Part shown: piece after piece, positions 12,559-26,453 of the stretch
How the letters are laid out: each line of letters starts with the position of its first letter
Position numbering within the stretch: position 1 is the stretch's first letter
DNA from: Gordius sp. MW1
Taxonomy: Eukaryota > Nematomorpha > Gordioida > Gordea > Gordiidae
Direction: 5' to 3'
Length of the DNA stretch: 64,000 nucleotides
NCBI GenBank assembly: GCA_964036665.1
Contig: OZ038533.1
Span: forward strand, 10,872,413 to 10,936,412
Program-made: the position numbers and the translations under genes
The notes under the pieces: generated by a model
Seen by the model: the letters and a program-made list of their open reading frames with translations, nothing else
The model's database searches: none
What the model was told of the DNA's origin: nothing

Positions 12559-13939
12559 GCTTAATTTTTAAAATGGCTCTATGCGATCATGATTTCAAAG
12601 TAATAGTTTTCTGATTCTGATAAATTTTACTTTTTATCATCGAAACCACGTCTGAAAACGACAACTTTCATCGGATGCATACGGTTGAAAGAAAAATATG
12701 TGAAAAATTTTGAGGTAAAAATATTTATTTTTTTCGATTCTATGTGAAAGAGCATGAAAAAATATATAAAAGTAAGCCAATTTGAGAATCCTATTATCCT
12801 CGATTGACTTCCGAAAAGAGGTTTTAAGCTGCGAGAACTATCATTTTGACAAAAGACAACGTTTTATTGTTGCGATTACTTTGTTGTATCGCAACGTGAG
12901 TGCTTAATTTTTGAAAATGGATCTATGCGATCATGATTTCAAAGTAATAGTTTTCAGATTCTGATAAATTTTTACTTGGGATCATCGAAACCACGTCTGA
13001 AAACGACAACTTTCCACGGATGCATACGGTTGAAAGAAAAATATGTGAAAAATTTTGAGGTAAAAATATTTATTTTTTTTGATTTTATGTGAAAGAGCAT
13101 GAAAAAATATATAAAAGTAAGCCAATTTGAGAATCCTATTATCCTCGATTGACTTCCGAAAAGAGGTTTTAAGCTGCGAGAACTATCATTTTGACAAAAG
13201 ACAACGTTTTATTGTTGCGATTAGTTTGTTGTATCGCAACGTGAGTGATTAATTTTTAAAAAATGCACTATGCGGTCATGATTTCAAAGTAATAGTTTTC
13301 TGATTCTGATAAATTTTTACTTTTTATCATCGAAACCACGTCTGAAAACTACAACTTTCATCGGATGCATACGGTTGAAAGAAAAATATGTGAAAAATTT
13401 TGAGGTAAAAATATTTATTTTTTTCGATTTTATGTGAAAGAGCATGAAAAAATATATAAAAGTAAGCCAATTTGAGAATCCTATTATCCTCGATTGACTT
13501 CCGAAAAGAGGTTTTAAGCTGCGAGAACTATCATTTTGACAAAAGACAACGTTTTATTGTTGCGATTAGTTTGTTGTATCGCAACGTGAGCGCTTAATTT
13601 TTCAAAAATGCACTATGCGATCATGATTTCAAAGTAATAGTTTTCAGATTCTGATAAATTTTTACTTGGGATCATAGAAACCACGTCTGAAAACGACAAC
13701 TTTCATCGGATGAATACGGTTCAAAGAAAAATATGTGAAAAACTTTGAGGTAAAAATATTTATTTTTTTCAATTCTATGTGAAAGAGCATGAAAAAATAT
13801 ATAAAAGTAAGCCAATTTGAGAATCCTATTATCCTCGATTGACTTCCGAAAAGAGGTTTTAAGCTGCGAGAACTATCATTTTGACAAAAGACAACGTTTT
13901 ATTGTTGCGATTAGTTTGTTGTATCGCAACGTGAGTGCT
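12559..13939. repeat. Mixed A/B monomers with hybrid junctions
   Basis: About four monomers. A copy with GCGATTACTTTG (12,871) begins a haplotype that recurs at 17,344, 23,533, 26,633, 27,666, 30,765 and 33,511. Near 12,976 a TTGGGATCATCG end is joined to CTTTCCACGGATGCAT, a type-B/type-A hybrid with a private change in the dyad arm. Nothing non-satellite is present. Confidence 0.8.
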
Positions 13940-16900
13940 TAATTTTTGAAAATGGCTCTATGCGATCATGATTTCAAAGTAATAGTTTTCTGATTCTGAT
14001 AAATTTTTACTTTTTATCATCAAATCCACGTCTGAAAACGACAACTTTCATCGGATGCATACGGTTGAAAGAAAAATATGTGAAAAATTTTGAGGTAAAA
14101 ATATTTATTTTTTTTGATTTTATGTGAAAGAGCATGAAAAAATATATAAAAGTAAGCCAATTTGAGAATCCTATTATCCTCGATTGACTTCCGAAAAGAG
14201 GTTTTAAGCTGCGAGAACTATCATTTTGACAAAAGACAACGTTTTATTGTTGCGATTAGTTTGTTGTATCGCAACGTGAGTGCTTAATTTTTGAAAATGC
14301 ACTATGCGATCATGATTTCAAAGTAATAGTTTTCTGATTCTGATAAACTTTTACTTTTTATCATCGAAACCACGTCTGAAAACGACAACTTTCATCGGAT
14401 GCATACGGTTGAAAGAAAATGTGAAAAATTTTGAGGTAAAAATATTTATTTTTTTCGATTCTATGTGAAAGCATGAAAAAATATATAAAAGTAAGCCAAT
14501 TTGAGAATCCTATTATCCTCGATTGACTTCCGAAAAAAGGTTTTAAGCTGCGAGAACTATCATTTTGACAAAAGACAACGTTTTATTGTTGCGATTAGTT
14601 TGTTGTATCGCAACGTGAGTGCTTAATTTTTGAAAATGCACTATGCGATCATGATTTCAAAGTAATAGTTTTCTGATTCTGATAAACTTTTACTTTTTAT
14701 CATCGAAACCACGTCTGAAAACGACAACTTTCATCGGATGCATACGGTTGAAAGAAAAATATGTGAAAAATTTTGAGGTAAAAACATTTATTTTTTTCGA
14801 TTCTATGTGAAAGAGCATGAAAAAATATATAAAAGTAAGCCAATTTGAGAATCCTATTATCCTCGATTGACTTCCGAAAAGAGGTTTTAAGCTGCGAGAA
14901 CTATCATTTTGACAAAAGACAACGTTTTATTGTTGCGATTAGTTTGTTGTATCGCAACGTGAGTGCTTAATTTTTGAAAATGGCTCTATGCGATCATGAT
15001 TTCAAAGAAATAGTTTTCAGATTCTGATAAATTTTTACTTGGGATCTTAGAAACCACGTCTGAAAACGACAAATTTCATCTGATGAATACGGTTCAAAGA
15101 AAAATATGTGAAAAATTTTGAGGTAAAAATATTTATTTTTTTCTTTTCTATGTGAAAGAGCATGAAAAAATATATAAAAGTAAGCCAATTTGAGAATCCT
15201 ATTATCCTCGATTGACTTCCGAAAAGAGGTTTTAAGTGCGAGAACTATCATTTTGACAAAAGACAACGTTTTATTGTTGCGATTAGTTTGTTGTATCGCA
15301 ACGTGAGTTCTTAATTTTAGAAAATGGCTCTATGCGATCATGATTTCAAAGTAATAGTTTTCTGATTCAAATAAATTTTTACTTTTTATCATCGAAATCA
15401 CGTCTGAAAACGACAACTTTCATCGGATTCATACGGTTGAAAGAAAAATATGTGAAAAATTTTGAGGTAAAAATATTTATTTTTTTCGATTCTATGTGAA
15501 AGAGCATGAAAAAATATATAAAAGTAAGAGAATTTGAGAATCCTATTATCCTCGATTGACTTCCGAAAAGAGGTTTTAAGCTGCGAGAACTATCATTTTG
15601 ACAAAAGACAACGTTTTATTGTTGCGATTAGTTTGTTGTATCGCAACGTGAGTGCTTAATTTTTGAAAATGGCTCTATGCGATCATGATTTCAAAGTAAT
15701 AGTTTTCAGATTCTGATATATTTTTACTTGTGATCATAGAAACCACGTCTGAAAACGACAACTTTCATCGGATGAATACGGTTCAAAGAAAAACATGTGA
15801 AAAATTTTGAGGTAAAAATATTTATTTTTTTCAATTCTATGTGAAAGAGCATGAAAAAATATATAAAAGTAAGCCATTGAGAATCCTATTATCCTCGATT
15901 GACTTCCGAAAAGAGGTTTTAAGCTGCGAGAACTATCATTTTGACAAAAGACAACGTTTTATTGTTGCGATTAGTTTGTTGTATCGCAACGTGAGTGCTT
16001 AATTTTTGAAAATGGCTCTATGCGATCATGATTTCAAAGTAATAGTTTTCTGATTCTAATAAATTTTTACTTTTTATCATCGAAATCACCTCTGAAAACG
16101 ACAACTTTCATCGGATGCATACGGTTGAAAGAAAAATATGTGAAAAATTTTGAGGTAAAAATATTTATTTTTTTTGATTCTATGTGAAAGAGCATGAAAG
16201 AATATATAAAAGTAAGAGAATTTGAGAATCCTATTATCCTCGATTGACTTCCGAAAAGAGGTTTTAAGCTGCGAGAACTATCATTTTGACAAAAGACAAC
16301 GTTTTATTGTTGCGATTAGTTTGTTGTATCGCAACGTGAGTGCTTAATTTTTGAAAATGGCTCTATGCGATCATGATTTCAAATTAATAGTTTTCAGATT
16401 CTGATAAATTTTTACTTGGGATCATAGAAACCACGTCTGAAAACGACAACTTTCATAGGATGAATACGGTTCAAAGAAAAACATGTGAAAAATTTTGAGG
16501 TAAAAATATTTATTTTTCTTAATTCTATGTGAAAGAGCCTGAAAAAATATATAAAAGTAAGCCAATTTGAGAATCCTATTATCCTCGATTGACTTCCGAA
16601 AAGAGGTTTTAAGCTGCGAGAACTATAATTTTGACAAAAGACAACGTTTTATTGTTGCGATTAGTTTGTTGTATCGCAACGTGAGTGCTTAATTTTTCAA
16701 AAATGCACTATGCGATCATGATTTAAAAGTAATAGTTTTCTGATTCTGATAAATTTTTACTTTTTATCATCGAAACCACGTCTGAAAACGACAACTTTAA
16801 TCAGATGCATACGGTTGAAAGAAAAATATGTGAAAAATTTTGAGGTAAAAATATTTATTTTTTTCGATTCTATGTGAAAGAGCATAAAAAAATATATAAA

Positions 16901-18750
16901 AGTAAGCCAATTTGAGAATCCTATTATCCTCGATTGACTTACGAAAAGAGGTTTTAAGCTGCGAAAACTATCATTTTGACAAAAGACAACGTTTTATTGT
17001 TACGATTAGTTTGTTGTATCGCAACGTGAGTGCTTAATTTTTAAAATGGCTCTATGCGATCATGATTTCAAAGTAATAGTTTTCTGATTCTGATAAATTT
17101 TACTTTTTATCATCGAAACCACGTCTGAAAACGACAACTTTCATCGGATGCATACGGTTGAAAGAAAAATATGTGAAAAATTTTGAGGTAAAAATATTTA
17201 TTTTTTTCGATTCTATGTGAAAGAGCATGAAAAAATATATAAAAGTAAGCCAATTTGAGAATCCTATTATCCTCGATTGACTTCCGAAAAGAGGTTTTAA
17301 GCTGCGAGAACTATCATTTTGACAAAAGACAACGTTTTATTGTTGCGATTACTTTGTTGTATCGCAACGTGAGTGCTTAATTTTTGAAAATGGATCTATG
17401 CGATCATGATTTCAAAGTAATAGTTTTCAGATTCTGATAAATTTTTACTTGGGATCATAGAAACCACGTCTGAAAACGACAACTTTCATCGGATGAATAC
17501 GGTTCAAAGAAAAATATGTGAAAAATTTTGAGGTAAAAATATTTATTTTTTTCAATTCTATGTGAAAGAGCATGAAAAAATATATAAAAGTAAGCCAATT
17601 TGAGAATCCTATTATCGTCGATTGACTTCCGAAAAGAGGTTTTAAGCTGCGAGAACTATCATTTTGACAAAAGACAACGTTTTATTGTTGCGATTAGTTT
17701 GTTGTATCGCAACGTGAGTGCTTAATTTTTCAAAAATGCACTATGCGATCATGATTTCAAAGTAATAGTTTTCAGATTCTGATAAATTTTTACTTGGGAT
17801 CTTAGAAACCACGTCTGAAAACGACAACTTTCATCGTATGCATACGGTTGAAAGAAAAATATGTGAAAAATTTTGAGGTAAAAATATTTATTTTTTTCGA
17901 TTCTATGTGAAAGAGCATAAAAAAATATATAAAAGTAAGCCAATTTAAGAATCCTATTATCCTCGATTGACTTCCGAAAAGACGTTTTAAGCTGCGAGAA
18001 CTATCATTTTGACAAAAGACAACGTTTTATTGTCGCGATTAGTTTGTTGTATCGCAACGTGAGTGCTTAATTTTTCAAAAATGCACTATGCGATCATGAT
18101 TTCAAGGTAATAGTTTTCTGATTCTGATATATTTTTACTTTTTATCATCGAAACCACGTCTGAAAACGACAACTTTCATCGGATGCATACGGTTGAAAGA
18201 AAAATATGTGAAACATTTTGAGGTAAAAATATTTATTTTTTTTGATTCTATGTGAAAGAGCATGAAAAAATATATAAAAGTAAGCCAATTTGAGAATCCT
18301 ATTATCCTCGATTGACTTCCGAAAAGAGGTTTTAAGCTGCGAGAACTATCATTTTGACAAAAGACAACGTTTTATTGTTGCGATTAGTTTGTTGTATCGC
18401 AACGTGAGTGCTTAATTTTTGAAAATGGCTCTATGCGATCATGATTTCAAAGTAATAGTTTTCTGATTCTGATAAATTTTTACTTTTTATCATCGAAACC
18501 ACGTCTGAAAACGACAACTTTCATCGGATGCATACGGTTGAAAGAAAAATATGTGAAAAATTTTGAGGTAAAAATATTTATTTTTTTCGATTCTATGTGA
18601 AAGCATGAAAAAATATATAAAAGTAAGCCAATTTGAGAATCCTATTATCCTCTATTGACTTCCGAAAAGAGGTTTTAAGCTGCGAGAACTATCATTTTGA
18701 CAAAAGACAACGTTTTATTGTTGCGATTAGTTTGTTGTATCGCAACGTGA
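13940..18750. repeat. Segmental duplication S1 (copy 2 at 20.4-24.9 kb)
   Basis: This stretch corresponds to about 20,450-24,940. From about 14,698 the offset is 6,188-6,189 bp. Before that it is about one monomer larger, because S1 has an extra monomer near 14,400-14,690. Shared markers include AAAACATTTATT, the GAAATAG copy near 14,994, GAGTTCTTAATTTTAG at 15,309, AAGCCATTGAG, GAGCCTG (16,535), TTACTTTG (17,344), GTCGCGATTAG (18,032), GTGAAACATTTTG and CTCTATTGAC. Between about 17,000 and 17,050 the two copies differ (TTTTTAAAATGGC versus TTTTTGAAAATGCC), suggesting a conversion patch. Confidence 0.85.
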
Positions 18751-20449
18751 GTGCTTAATTTTTAAAATGGCTCTATGCGATCATGATTTCAAAGTAATAG
18801 TTTTCTGATTCTGATAAATTTTACTTTTTATCATCGAAACCACGTCTGAAAACGACAACTTTCATCGGATGCATACGGTTGAAAGAAAAATATGTGAAAA
18901 TTTGAGGTAAAAATATTTATTTTTTTCGATTCTATGTGAAAGAGCATGAAAAAATATATAAAAGTAAGCCAATTTGAGAATCCTATTATCCTCGATTGAC
19001 TTCCGAAAAGAGGTTTTAAGCTGCGAGAACTATCATTTTGACAAAAGACAACGTTTTATTGTTGCGATTAGTTTGTTGTATCGCAACGTGAGTGCTTAAT
19101 TTTTGAAAATGGCTCTATGCGATCATGATTTCAAAGTAATAGTTTTCTGATTCTGATAAACTTTTACTTTTTATCATCGAAACCACGTCTGAAAACGACA
19201 ACTTTCATCGGATGCATACGGTTGAAAGGAAAATATGTGAAAAATTTTGAGGTAAAAATATTTATTTTTTTTGATTCTATGTGAAAGAGCATGAAAAAAT
19301 ATATAAAAGTAAGAGAATTTGAGAATCCTATTATCCTCGATTGACTTCCGAAAAGAGGTTTTAAGCTGCGAGAACTATCATTTTGACAAAAGACAACGTT
19401 TTATTGTTGCGATTAGTTTGTTGTATCGCAACGTGAGTGCTTAATTTTTGAAAATGGCTCTATGCGATCATGATTTCAAAGTAATAGTTTTCAGATTCTG
19501 ATAAATTTTTACTTGGGATCATAGAAACCACGTCTGAAAACGACAACTTTCATAGGATGAATACGGTTCAAAGAAAAACATGTGAAAAATTTTGAGGTAA
19601 AAATATTTATTTTTCTTAATTCTATGTGAAAGAGCCTGAAAAAATATATAAAAGTAAGCCAATTTGAGAATCCTATTATCCTCGATTGACTTCCGAAAAG
19701 AGGTTTTAAGCTGCGAGAACTATAATTTTGACAAAAGACAACGTTTTATTGTTGCGATTAGTTTGTTGTATCGCAACGTGAGTGCTTAATTTTTCAAAAA
19801 TGCACTATGCGATCATGATTTAAAAGTAATAGTTTTCTGATTCTGATAAATTTTTACTTTTTATCATCGAAACCACGTCTGAAAACGACAACTTTTACGG
19901 ATGCATACGGTTGAAAGAAAAATATGTGAAAAATTTTGAGGTAAAAATATTTATTTGATTCTATGTGAAAGAGCATAAAAAAATATATAAAAGTAAGCCA
20001 ATTTGAGAATCCTATTATCCTCGATTGACTTCCGAAAAGAGGTTTTAAGCTGCGAAAACTATCATTTTGACAAAAGACAACGTTTTATTGTTGCGATTAG
20101 TTTGTTGTATCGCAACGTGAGTGCTTAATTTTTAAAATGGCTCTATGCGATCATGATTTCAAAGTAATAATTTTCTGATTCTGATAAATTTTACTTTTTA
20201 TCATCGAAACCACGTCTGAAAACGACAACTTTCATCGGATGCATACGGTTGAAAGAAAAATATGTGAAAATTTGAGGTAAAAATATTTATTTTTTTCGAT
20301 TCTATGTGAAAGAGCATGAAAAAATATATAAAAGTAAGCCAATTTGAGAATCCTATTATCCTCGATTGACTTCCGAAAAGAGGTTTTAAGCTGCGAGAAC
20401 TATCATTTTGACAAAAGACAACGTTTTATTGTTGCGATTAGTTTGTTGT
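18751..20449. repeat. 1,370-bp four-monomer tandem repeat with partial second unit
   Basis: A haplotype with TTTTTAAAATGGC followed by the 2-bp-shortened ATGTGAAAATTTGAGG appears at 18,901 and again at 20,271, exactly 1,370 bp (four monomers) later. In between lie a type-A copy, a type-B copy with TTTTTCTTAATTC and GAGCCTG (19,632), and a copy with a short TTTTACGGATGCAT dyad region and reduced T-run near 19,890-19,960. The second unit is incomplete before the S2 block begins. Confidence 0.8.
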
Positions 20450-23400
20450 ATCGCAACGTGAGTGCTTAATTTTTGAAAATGGCTCTATGCGATCATGATT
20501 TCAAAGTAATAGTTTTCTGATTCTGATAAATTTTTACTTTTTATCATCAAAACCACGTCTGAAAACGACAACTTTCATCGGATGCATACGGTTGAAAGAA
20601 AAATATGTGAAAAATTTTGAGGTAAAAATATTTATTTTTTTTGATTTTATGTGAAAGAGCATGAAAAAATATATAAAAGTAAGCCAATTTGAGAATCCTA
20701 TTATCCTCGATTGACTTCCGAAAAGAGGTTTTAAGCTGCGAGAACTATCATTTTGACAAAAGACAACGTTTTATTGTTGCGATTAGTTTGTTGTATCGCA
20801 ACGTGAGTGCTTAATTTTTGAAAATGCACTATGCGATCATGATTTCAAAGTAATAGTTTTCTGATTCTGATAAACTTTTACTTTTTATCATCGAAACCAC
20901 GTCTGAAAACGACAACTTTCATCGGATGCATACGGTTGAAAGAAAAATATGTGAAAAATTTTGAGGTAAAAACATTTATTTTTTTCGATTCTATGTGAAA
21001 GAGCATGAAAAAATATATAAAAGTAAGCCAATTTGAGAATCCTATTATCCTCGATTGACTTCCGAAAAGAGGTTTTAAGCTGCCAGAACTATCATTTTGA
21101 CAAAAGACAACGTTTTATTGTTGCGATTAGTTTGTTGTATCGCAACGTGAGTGCTTAATTTTTGAAAATGGCTCTATGCGATCATGATTTCAAAGAAATA
21201 GTTTTCAGATTCTGATAAATTTTTACTTGGGATCTTAGAAACCACGTCTGAAAACGACAAATTTCATCTGATGAATACGGTTCAAAGAAAAATATGTGAA
21301 AAATTTTGAGGTAAAAATATTTATTTTTTTCTTTTCTATGTGAAAGAGCATGAAAAAATATATAAAAGTAAGCCAATTTGAGAATCCTATTATCCTCTAT
21401 TGACTTCCGAAAAGAGGTTTTAAGTGCGAGAACTATCATTTTGACAAAAGACAACGTTTTATTGTTGCGATTAGTTTGTTGTATCGCAACGTGAGTTCTT
21501 AATTTTAGAAAATGGCTCTATGCGATCATGATTTCAAAGTAATAGTTTTCTGATTCAAATAAATTTTTACTTTTTATCATCGAAATCACGTCTGAAAACG
21601 ACAACTTTCATCGGATTCATACGGTTGAAAGAAAAATATGTGAAAAATTTTGAGGTAAAAATATTTATTTTTTTCGATTCTATGTGAAAGAGCATGAAAA
21701 AATATATAAAAGTAAGCCAATTTGAGAATCCTATTATCCTCTATTGACTTCCGAAAAGAGGTTTTAAGCTGCGAGAACTATCATTTTGACAAAAGACAAC
21801 GTTTTATTGTTGCGATTAGTTTGTTGTATCGCAACGTGAGTGCTTAATTTTTGAAAATGGCTCTATGCGATCATGATTTCAAAGTAATAGTTTTCAGATT
21901 CTGATAAATTTTTACTTGTGATCATAGAAACCACGTCTGAAAACGACAACTTTCATCGGATGAATACGGTTCAAAGAAAAACATGTGAAAAATTTTGAGG
22001 TAAAAATATTTATTTTTTTCAATTCTATGTGAAAGAGCATGAAAAAATATATAAAAGTAAGCCATTGAGAATCCTATTATCCTCGATTGACTTCCGAAAA
22101 GAGGTTTTAAGCTGCGAGAACTATCATTTTGACAAAAGACAACGTTTTATTGTTGCGATTAGTTTGTTGTATCGCAACGTGAGTGCTTAATTTTTGAAAA
22201 TGGCTCTATGCGATCATGATTTCAAAGTAATAGTTTTCTGATTCTAATAAATTTTTACTTTTTATCATCGAAATCACCTCTGAAAACGACAACTTTCATC
22301 GGATGCATACGGTTGAAAGAAAAATATGTGAAAAATTTTGAGGTAAAAATATTTATTTTTTTTGATTCTATGTGAAAGAGCATGAAAGAATATATAAAAG
22401 TAAGAGAATTTGAGAATCCTATTATCCTCGATTGACTTCCGAAAAGAGGTTTTAAGCTGCGAGAACTATCATTTTGACAAAAGACAACGTTTTATTGTTG
22501 CGATTAGTTTGTTGTATCGCAACGTGAGTGCTTAATTTTTGAAAATGGCTCTATGCGATCATGATTTCAAATTAATAGTTTTCAGATTCTGATAAATTTT
22601 TACTTGGGATCATAGAAACCACGTCTGAAAACGACAACTTTCATAGGATGAATACGGTTCAAAGAAAAACATGTGAAAAATTTTGAGGTAAAAATATTTA
22701 TTTTTCTTAATTCTATGTGAAAGAGCCTGAAAAAATATATAAAAGTAAGCCAATTTGAGAATCCTATTATCCTCGATTGACTTCCGAAAAGAGGTTTTAA
22801 GCTGCGAGAACTATAATTTTGACAAAAGACAACGTTTTATTGTTGCGATTAGTTTGTTGTATCGCAACGTGAGTGCTTAATTTTTCAAAAATGCACTATG
22901 CGATCATGATTTAAAAGTAATAGTTTTCTGATTCTGATAAATTTTTACTTTTTATCATCGAAACCACGTCTGAAAACGACAACTTTAATCAGATGCATAC
23001 GGTTGAAAGAAAAATATGTGAAAAATTTTGAGGTAAAAATATTTATTTTTTTCGATTCTATGTGAAAGAGCATAAAAAAATATATAAAAGTAAGCCAATT
23101 TGAGAATCCTATTATCCTCGATTGACTTCCGAAAAGAGGTTTTAAGCTGCGAGAACTATCATTTTGACAAAAGACAACGTTTTATTGTTGCGATTAGTTT
23201 GTTGTATCCAACGTGAGTGCTTAATTTTTGAAAATGCCTCTATGCGATCATGATTTCAAAGTAATAGTTTTCTGATTCTGATAAACTTTTACTTTTTATC
23301 ATCGAAACCACGTCTGAAAACGACAACTTTCATCGGATGCATACGGTTGAAAGGAAAATATGTGAAAAATTTTGAGGTAAAAATATTTATTTTTTTCGAT

Positions 23401-24940
23401 TCTATGTGAAAGAGCATGAAAAAATATATAAAAGTAAGCCAATTTGAGAATCCTATTATCCTCGATTGACTTCCGAAAAGAGGTTTTAAGCTGCGAGAAC
23501 TATCATTTTGGCAAAAGACAACGTTTTATTGTTGCGATTACTTTGTTGTATCGCAACGTGAGTGCTTAATTTTTGAAAATGGATCTATGCGATCATGATT
23601 TCAAAGTAATAGTTTTCAGATTCTGATAAATTTTTACTTGGGATCATAGAAACCACGTCTGAAAACGACAACTTTCATCGGATGAATACGGTTCAAAGAA
23701 AAATATGTGAAAAATTTTGAGGTAAAAATATTTATTTTTTTCAATTCTATGTGAAAGAGCATGAAAAAATATATAAAAGTAAGCCAATTTGAGAATCCTA
23801 TTATCGTCGATTGACTTCCGAAAAGAGGTTTTAAGCTGCGAGAACTATCATTTTGACAAAAGACAACGTTTTATTGTTGCGATTAGTTTGTTGTATCGCA
23901 ACGTGAGTGCTTAATTTTTCAAAAATGCACTATGCGATCATGATTTCAAAGTAATAGTTTTCAGATTCTGATAAATTTTTACTTGGGATCTTAGAAACCA
24001 CGTCTGAAAACGACAACTTTCATCGTATGCATACGGTTGAAAGAAAAATATGTGAAACATTTTGAGGTAAAAATATTTATTTTTTTTGATTCTATGTGAA
24101 AGAGCATGAAAAAATATATAAAAGTAAGCCAATTTGAGAATCCTATTATCCTCGATTGACTTCCGAAAAGACGTTTTAAGCTGCGAGAACTATCATTTTG
24201 ACAAAAGACAACGTTTTATTGTCGCGATTAGTTTGTTGTATCGCAACGTGAGTGCTTAATTTTTCAAAAATGCACTATGCGATCATGATTTCAAGGTAAT
24301 AGTTTTCTGATTCTGATATATTTTTACTTTTTATCATCGAAACCACGTCTGAAAACGACAACTTTCATCGGATGCATACGGTTGAAAGAAAAATATGTGA
24401 AACATTTTGAGGTAAAAATATTTATTTTTTTTGATTCTATGTGAAAGAGCATGAAAAAATATATAAAAGTAAGCCAATTTGAGAATCCTATTATCCTCGA
24501 TTGACTTCCGAAAAGAGGTTTTAAGCTGCGAGAACTATCATTTTGACAAAAGACAACGTTTTATTGTTGCGATTAGTTTGTTGTATCGCAACGTGAGTGC
24601 TTAATTTTTGAAAATGGCTCTATGCGATCATGATTTCAAAGTAATAGTTTTCTGATTCTGATAAATTTTTACTTTTTATCATCGAAACCACGTCTGAAAA
24701 CGACAACTTTCATCGGATGCATACGGTTGAAAGAAAAATATGTGAAAAATTTTGAGGTAAAAATATTTATTTTTTTCGATTCTATGTGAAAGCATGAAAA
24801 AATATATAAAAGTAAGCCAATTTGAGAATCCTATTATCCTCTATTGACTTCCGAAAAGAGGTTTTAAGCTGCGAGAACTATCATTTTGACAAAAGACAAC
24901 GTTTTATTGTTGCGATTAGTTTGTTGTATCGCAACGTGAG
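20450..24940. repeat. Segmental duplication S2 (copy of 13.9-18.7 kb)
   Basis: Second copy of S1 at an offset of about 6,189 bp. It keeps the order of markers listed for S1 but lacks one monomer near its start and has several private replacements. Examples are CTCTATTGAC near 21,395 and 21,740, GCCAATTTG in place of GAGAATTTG near 21,716, and CTTCCGAAAAG with GTATCCAACG near 23,208 where S1 has CTTACGAAAAG and GTATCGCAACG. Such patchy differences fit gene conversion after duplication. Confidence 0.85.
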
Positions 24941-26320
24941 TGCTTAATTTTTGAAAATGCACTATGCGATCATGATTTCAAAGTAATAGTTTTCTGATTC
25001 TGATAAACTTTTACTTTTTATCATCGAAACCACGTCTGAAAACGACAACTTTCATCGGATGCATACGGTTGAAAGGAAAATATGTGAAAAATTTTGAGGT
25101 AAAAATATTTATTTTTTTCGATTCTATGTGAAAGAGCATGAAAAAATATATAAAAGTAAGCCAATTTGAGAATCCTATTATCCTCGATTGACTTCCGAAA
25201 AGAGGTTTTAAGCTGCGAGAACTATCATTTTGACAAAAGACAACGTTTTATTGTTGCGATTAGTTTGTTGTATCGCAACGTGAGTGCTTAATTTTTGAAA
25301 ATGGCTCTATGCGATCATGATTTCAAAGTAATAGTTTTCTGATTCTGATAAATTTTTACTTTTTATCATCGAAATCACCTCTGAAAACGACAACTTTCAT
25401 CGGATGCATACGGTTGAAAGAAAAATATGTGAAAAATTTTGAGGTAAAAATATTTATTTTTTTTGATTCTATGTGAAAGAGCATGAAAAAATATATAAAA
25501 GTAAGAGAATTTGAGAATCCTATTATCCTCGATTGACTTCCGAAAAGAGGTTTTAAGCTGCGAGAACTATCATTTTGACAAAAGACAACGTTTTATTGTT
25601 GCGATTAGTTTGTTGTATCGCAACGTGAGTGCTTAATTTTTGAAAATGGCTCTATGCGATCATGATTTCAAAGTAATAGTTTTCAGATTCTGATAAATTT
25701 TTACTTGGGATCATAGAAACCACGTCTGAAAACGACAACTTTCATAGGATGAATACGGTTCAAAGAAAAACATGTGAAAAATTTTGAGGTAAAAATATTT
25801 ATTTTTCTTAATTCTATGTGAAAGAGCCTGAAAAAATATATAAAAGTAAGCCAATTTGAGAATCCTATTATCCTCGATTGACTTCCGAAAAGAGGTTTTA
25901 AGCTGCGAGAACTATAATTTTGACAAAAGACAACGTTTTATTGTTGCGATTAGTTTGTTGTATCGCAACGTGAGTGCTTAATTTTTCAAAAATGCACTAT
26001 GCGATCATGATTTAAAAGTAATAGTTTTCTGATTCTGATAAATTTTTACTTTTTATCATCGAAACCACGTCTGAAAACGACAACTTTAATCGGATGCATA
26101 CGGTTGAAAGAAAAATATGTGAAAAATTTTGAGGTAAAAATATTTATTTTTTTCGATTCTATGTGAAAGAGCATAAAAAAATATATAAAAGTAAGCCAAT
26201 TTGAGAATCCTATTATCCTCGATTGACTTCCGAAAAGAGGTTTTAAGCTGCGAAAACTATCATTTTGACAAAAGACAACGTTTTATTGTTGCGATTAGTT
26301 TGTTGTATCGCAACGTGAGT
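24941..26320. repeat. Mosaic monomers sharing the GAGCCTG haplotype
   Basis: Four monomers. The type-B copy with TTTTTCTTAATTC and GAGCCTG (25,824) sits exactly nine monomers (3,101 bp) after the one at 22,723. It is followed by the TTTAATCGGATG and CGAAAACTATC copies that accompany it elsewhere. The region is a rearranged version of 19.2-20.1 kb and 22.3-23.2 kb. No other feature is seen. Confidence 0.8.
26288..26314. repeat. Conserved 8-bp dyad in the monomer (representative copy)
   Basis: GTTGCGAT (26,288-26,295), an 11-nt loop, then ATCGCAAC (26,307-26,314) form a perfect inverted repeat present in almost every monomer of both types. It is among the best conserved parts of the unit. As RNA it would give an 8-bp stem with a possible extra G-U pair; as DNA it could bind a dimeric protein. 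Broken versions exist: loss of GAT near 905, 3,997, 5,021 and 7,349; loss of TATCGC near 51,673 and 53,047; and a GTTTT-containing change near 47,219. Function is unknown. Confidence 0.85.
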
Positions 26321-26426
26321 GCTTAATTTTTAAAATGGCTCTATGCGATCATGATTTCAAAGTAATAGTTTTCTGATTCTGATAAATTTTACTTTTTATC
26401 ATCGAAACCACGTCTGAAAACGACAA

Positions 26427-26453
26427 CTTTCATCGGATGCATACGGTTGAAAG
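26427..26453. repeat. Type-A-specific dyad around ATGCAT (representative copy)
   Basis: CTTTCA (26,427-26,432) and TGAAAG (26,448-26,453) are perfect reverse complements separated by 15 nt. The palindrome ATGCAT (26,437-26,442) sits almost exactly in the centre. Type-B monomers carry ATGAAT and TTCAAAG here, so both the core palindrome and the outer arms are damaged. This resembles in principle the presence/absence of a protein-binding box that separates monomer classes in some centromeric satellites, but no known box is matched. Binding is inference. Confidence 0.75.

Noticed and set aside
26427..26453. ATGCAT as an octamer-type transcription factor site
   Set aside because: The six bases alone are too short and common in AT-rich DNA; kept only as the core of the larger dyad.
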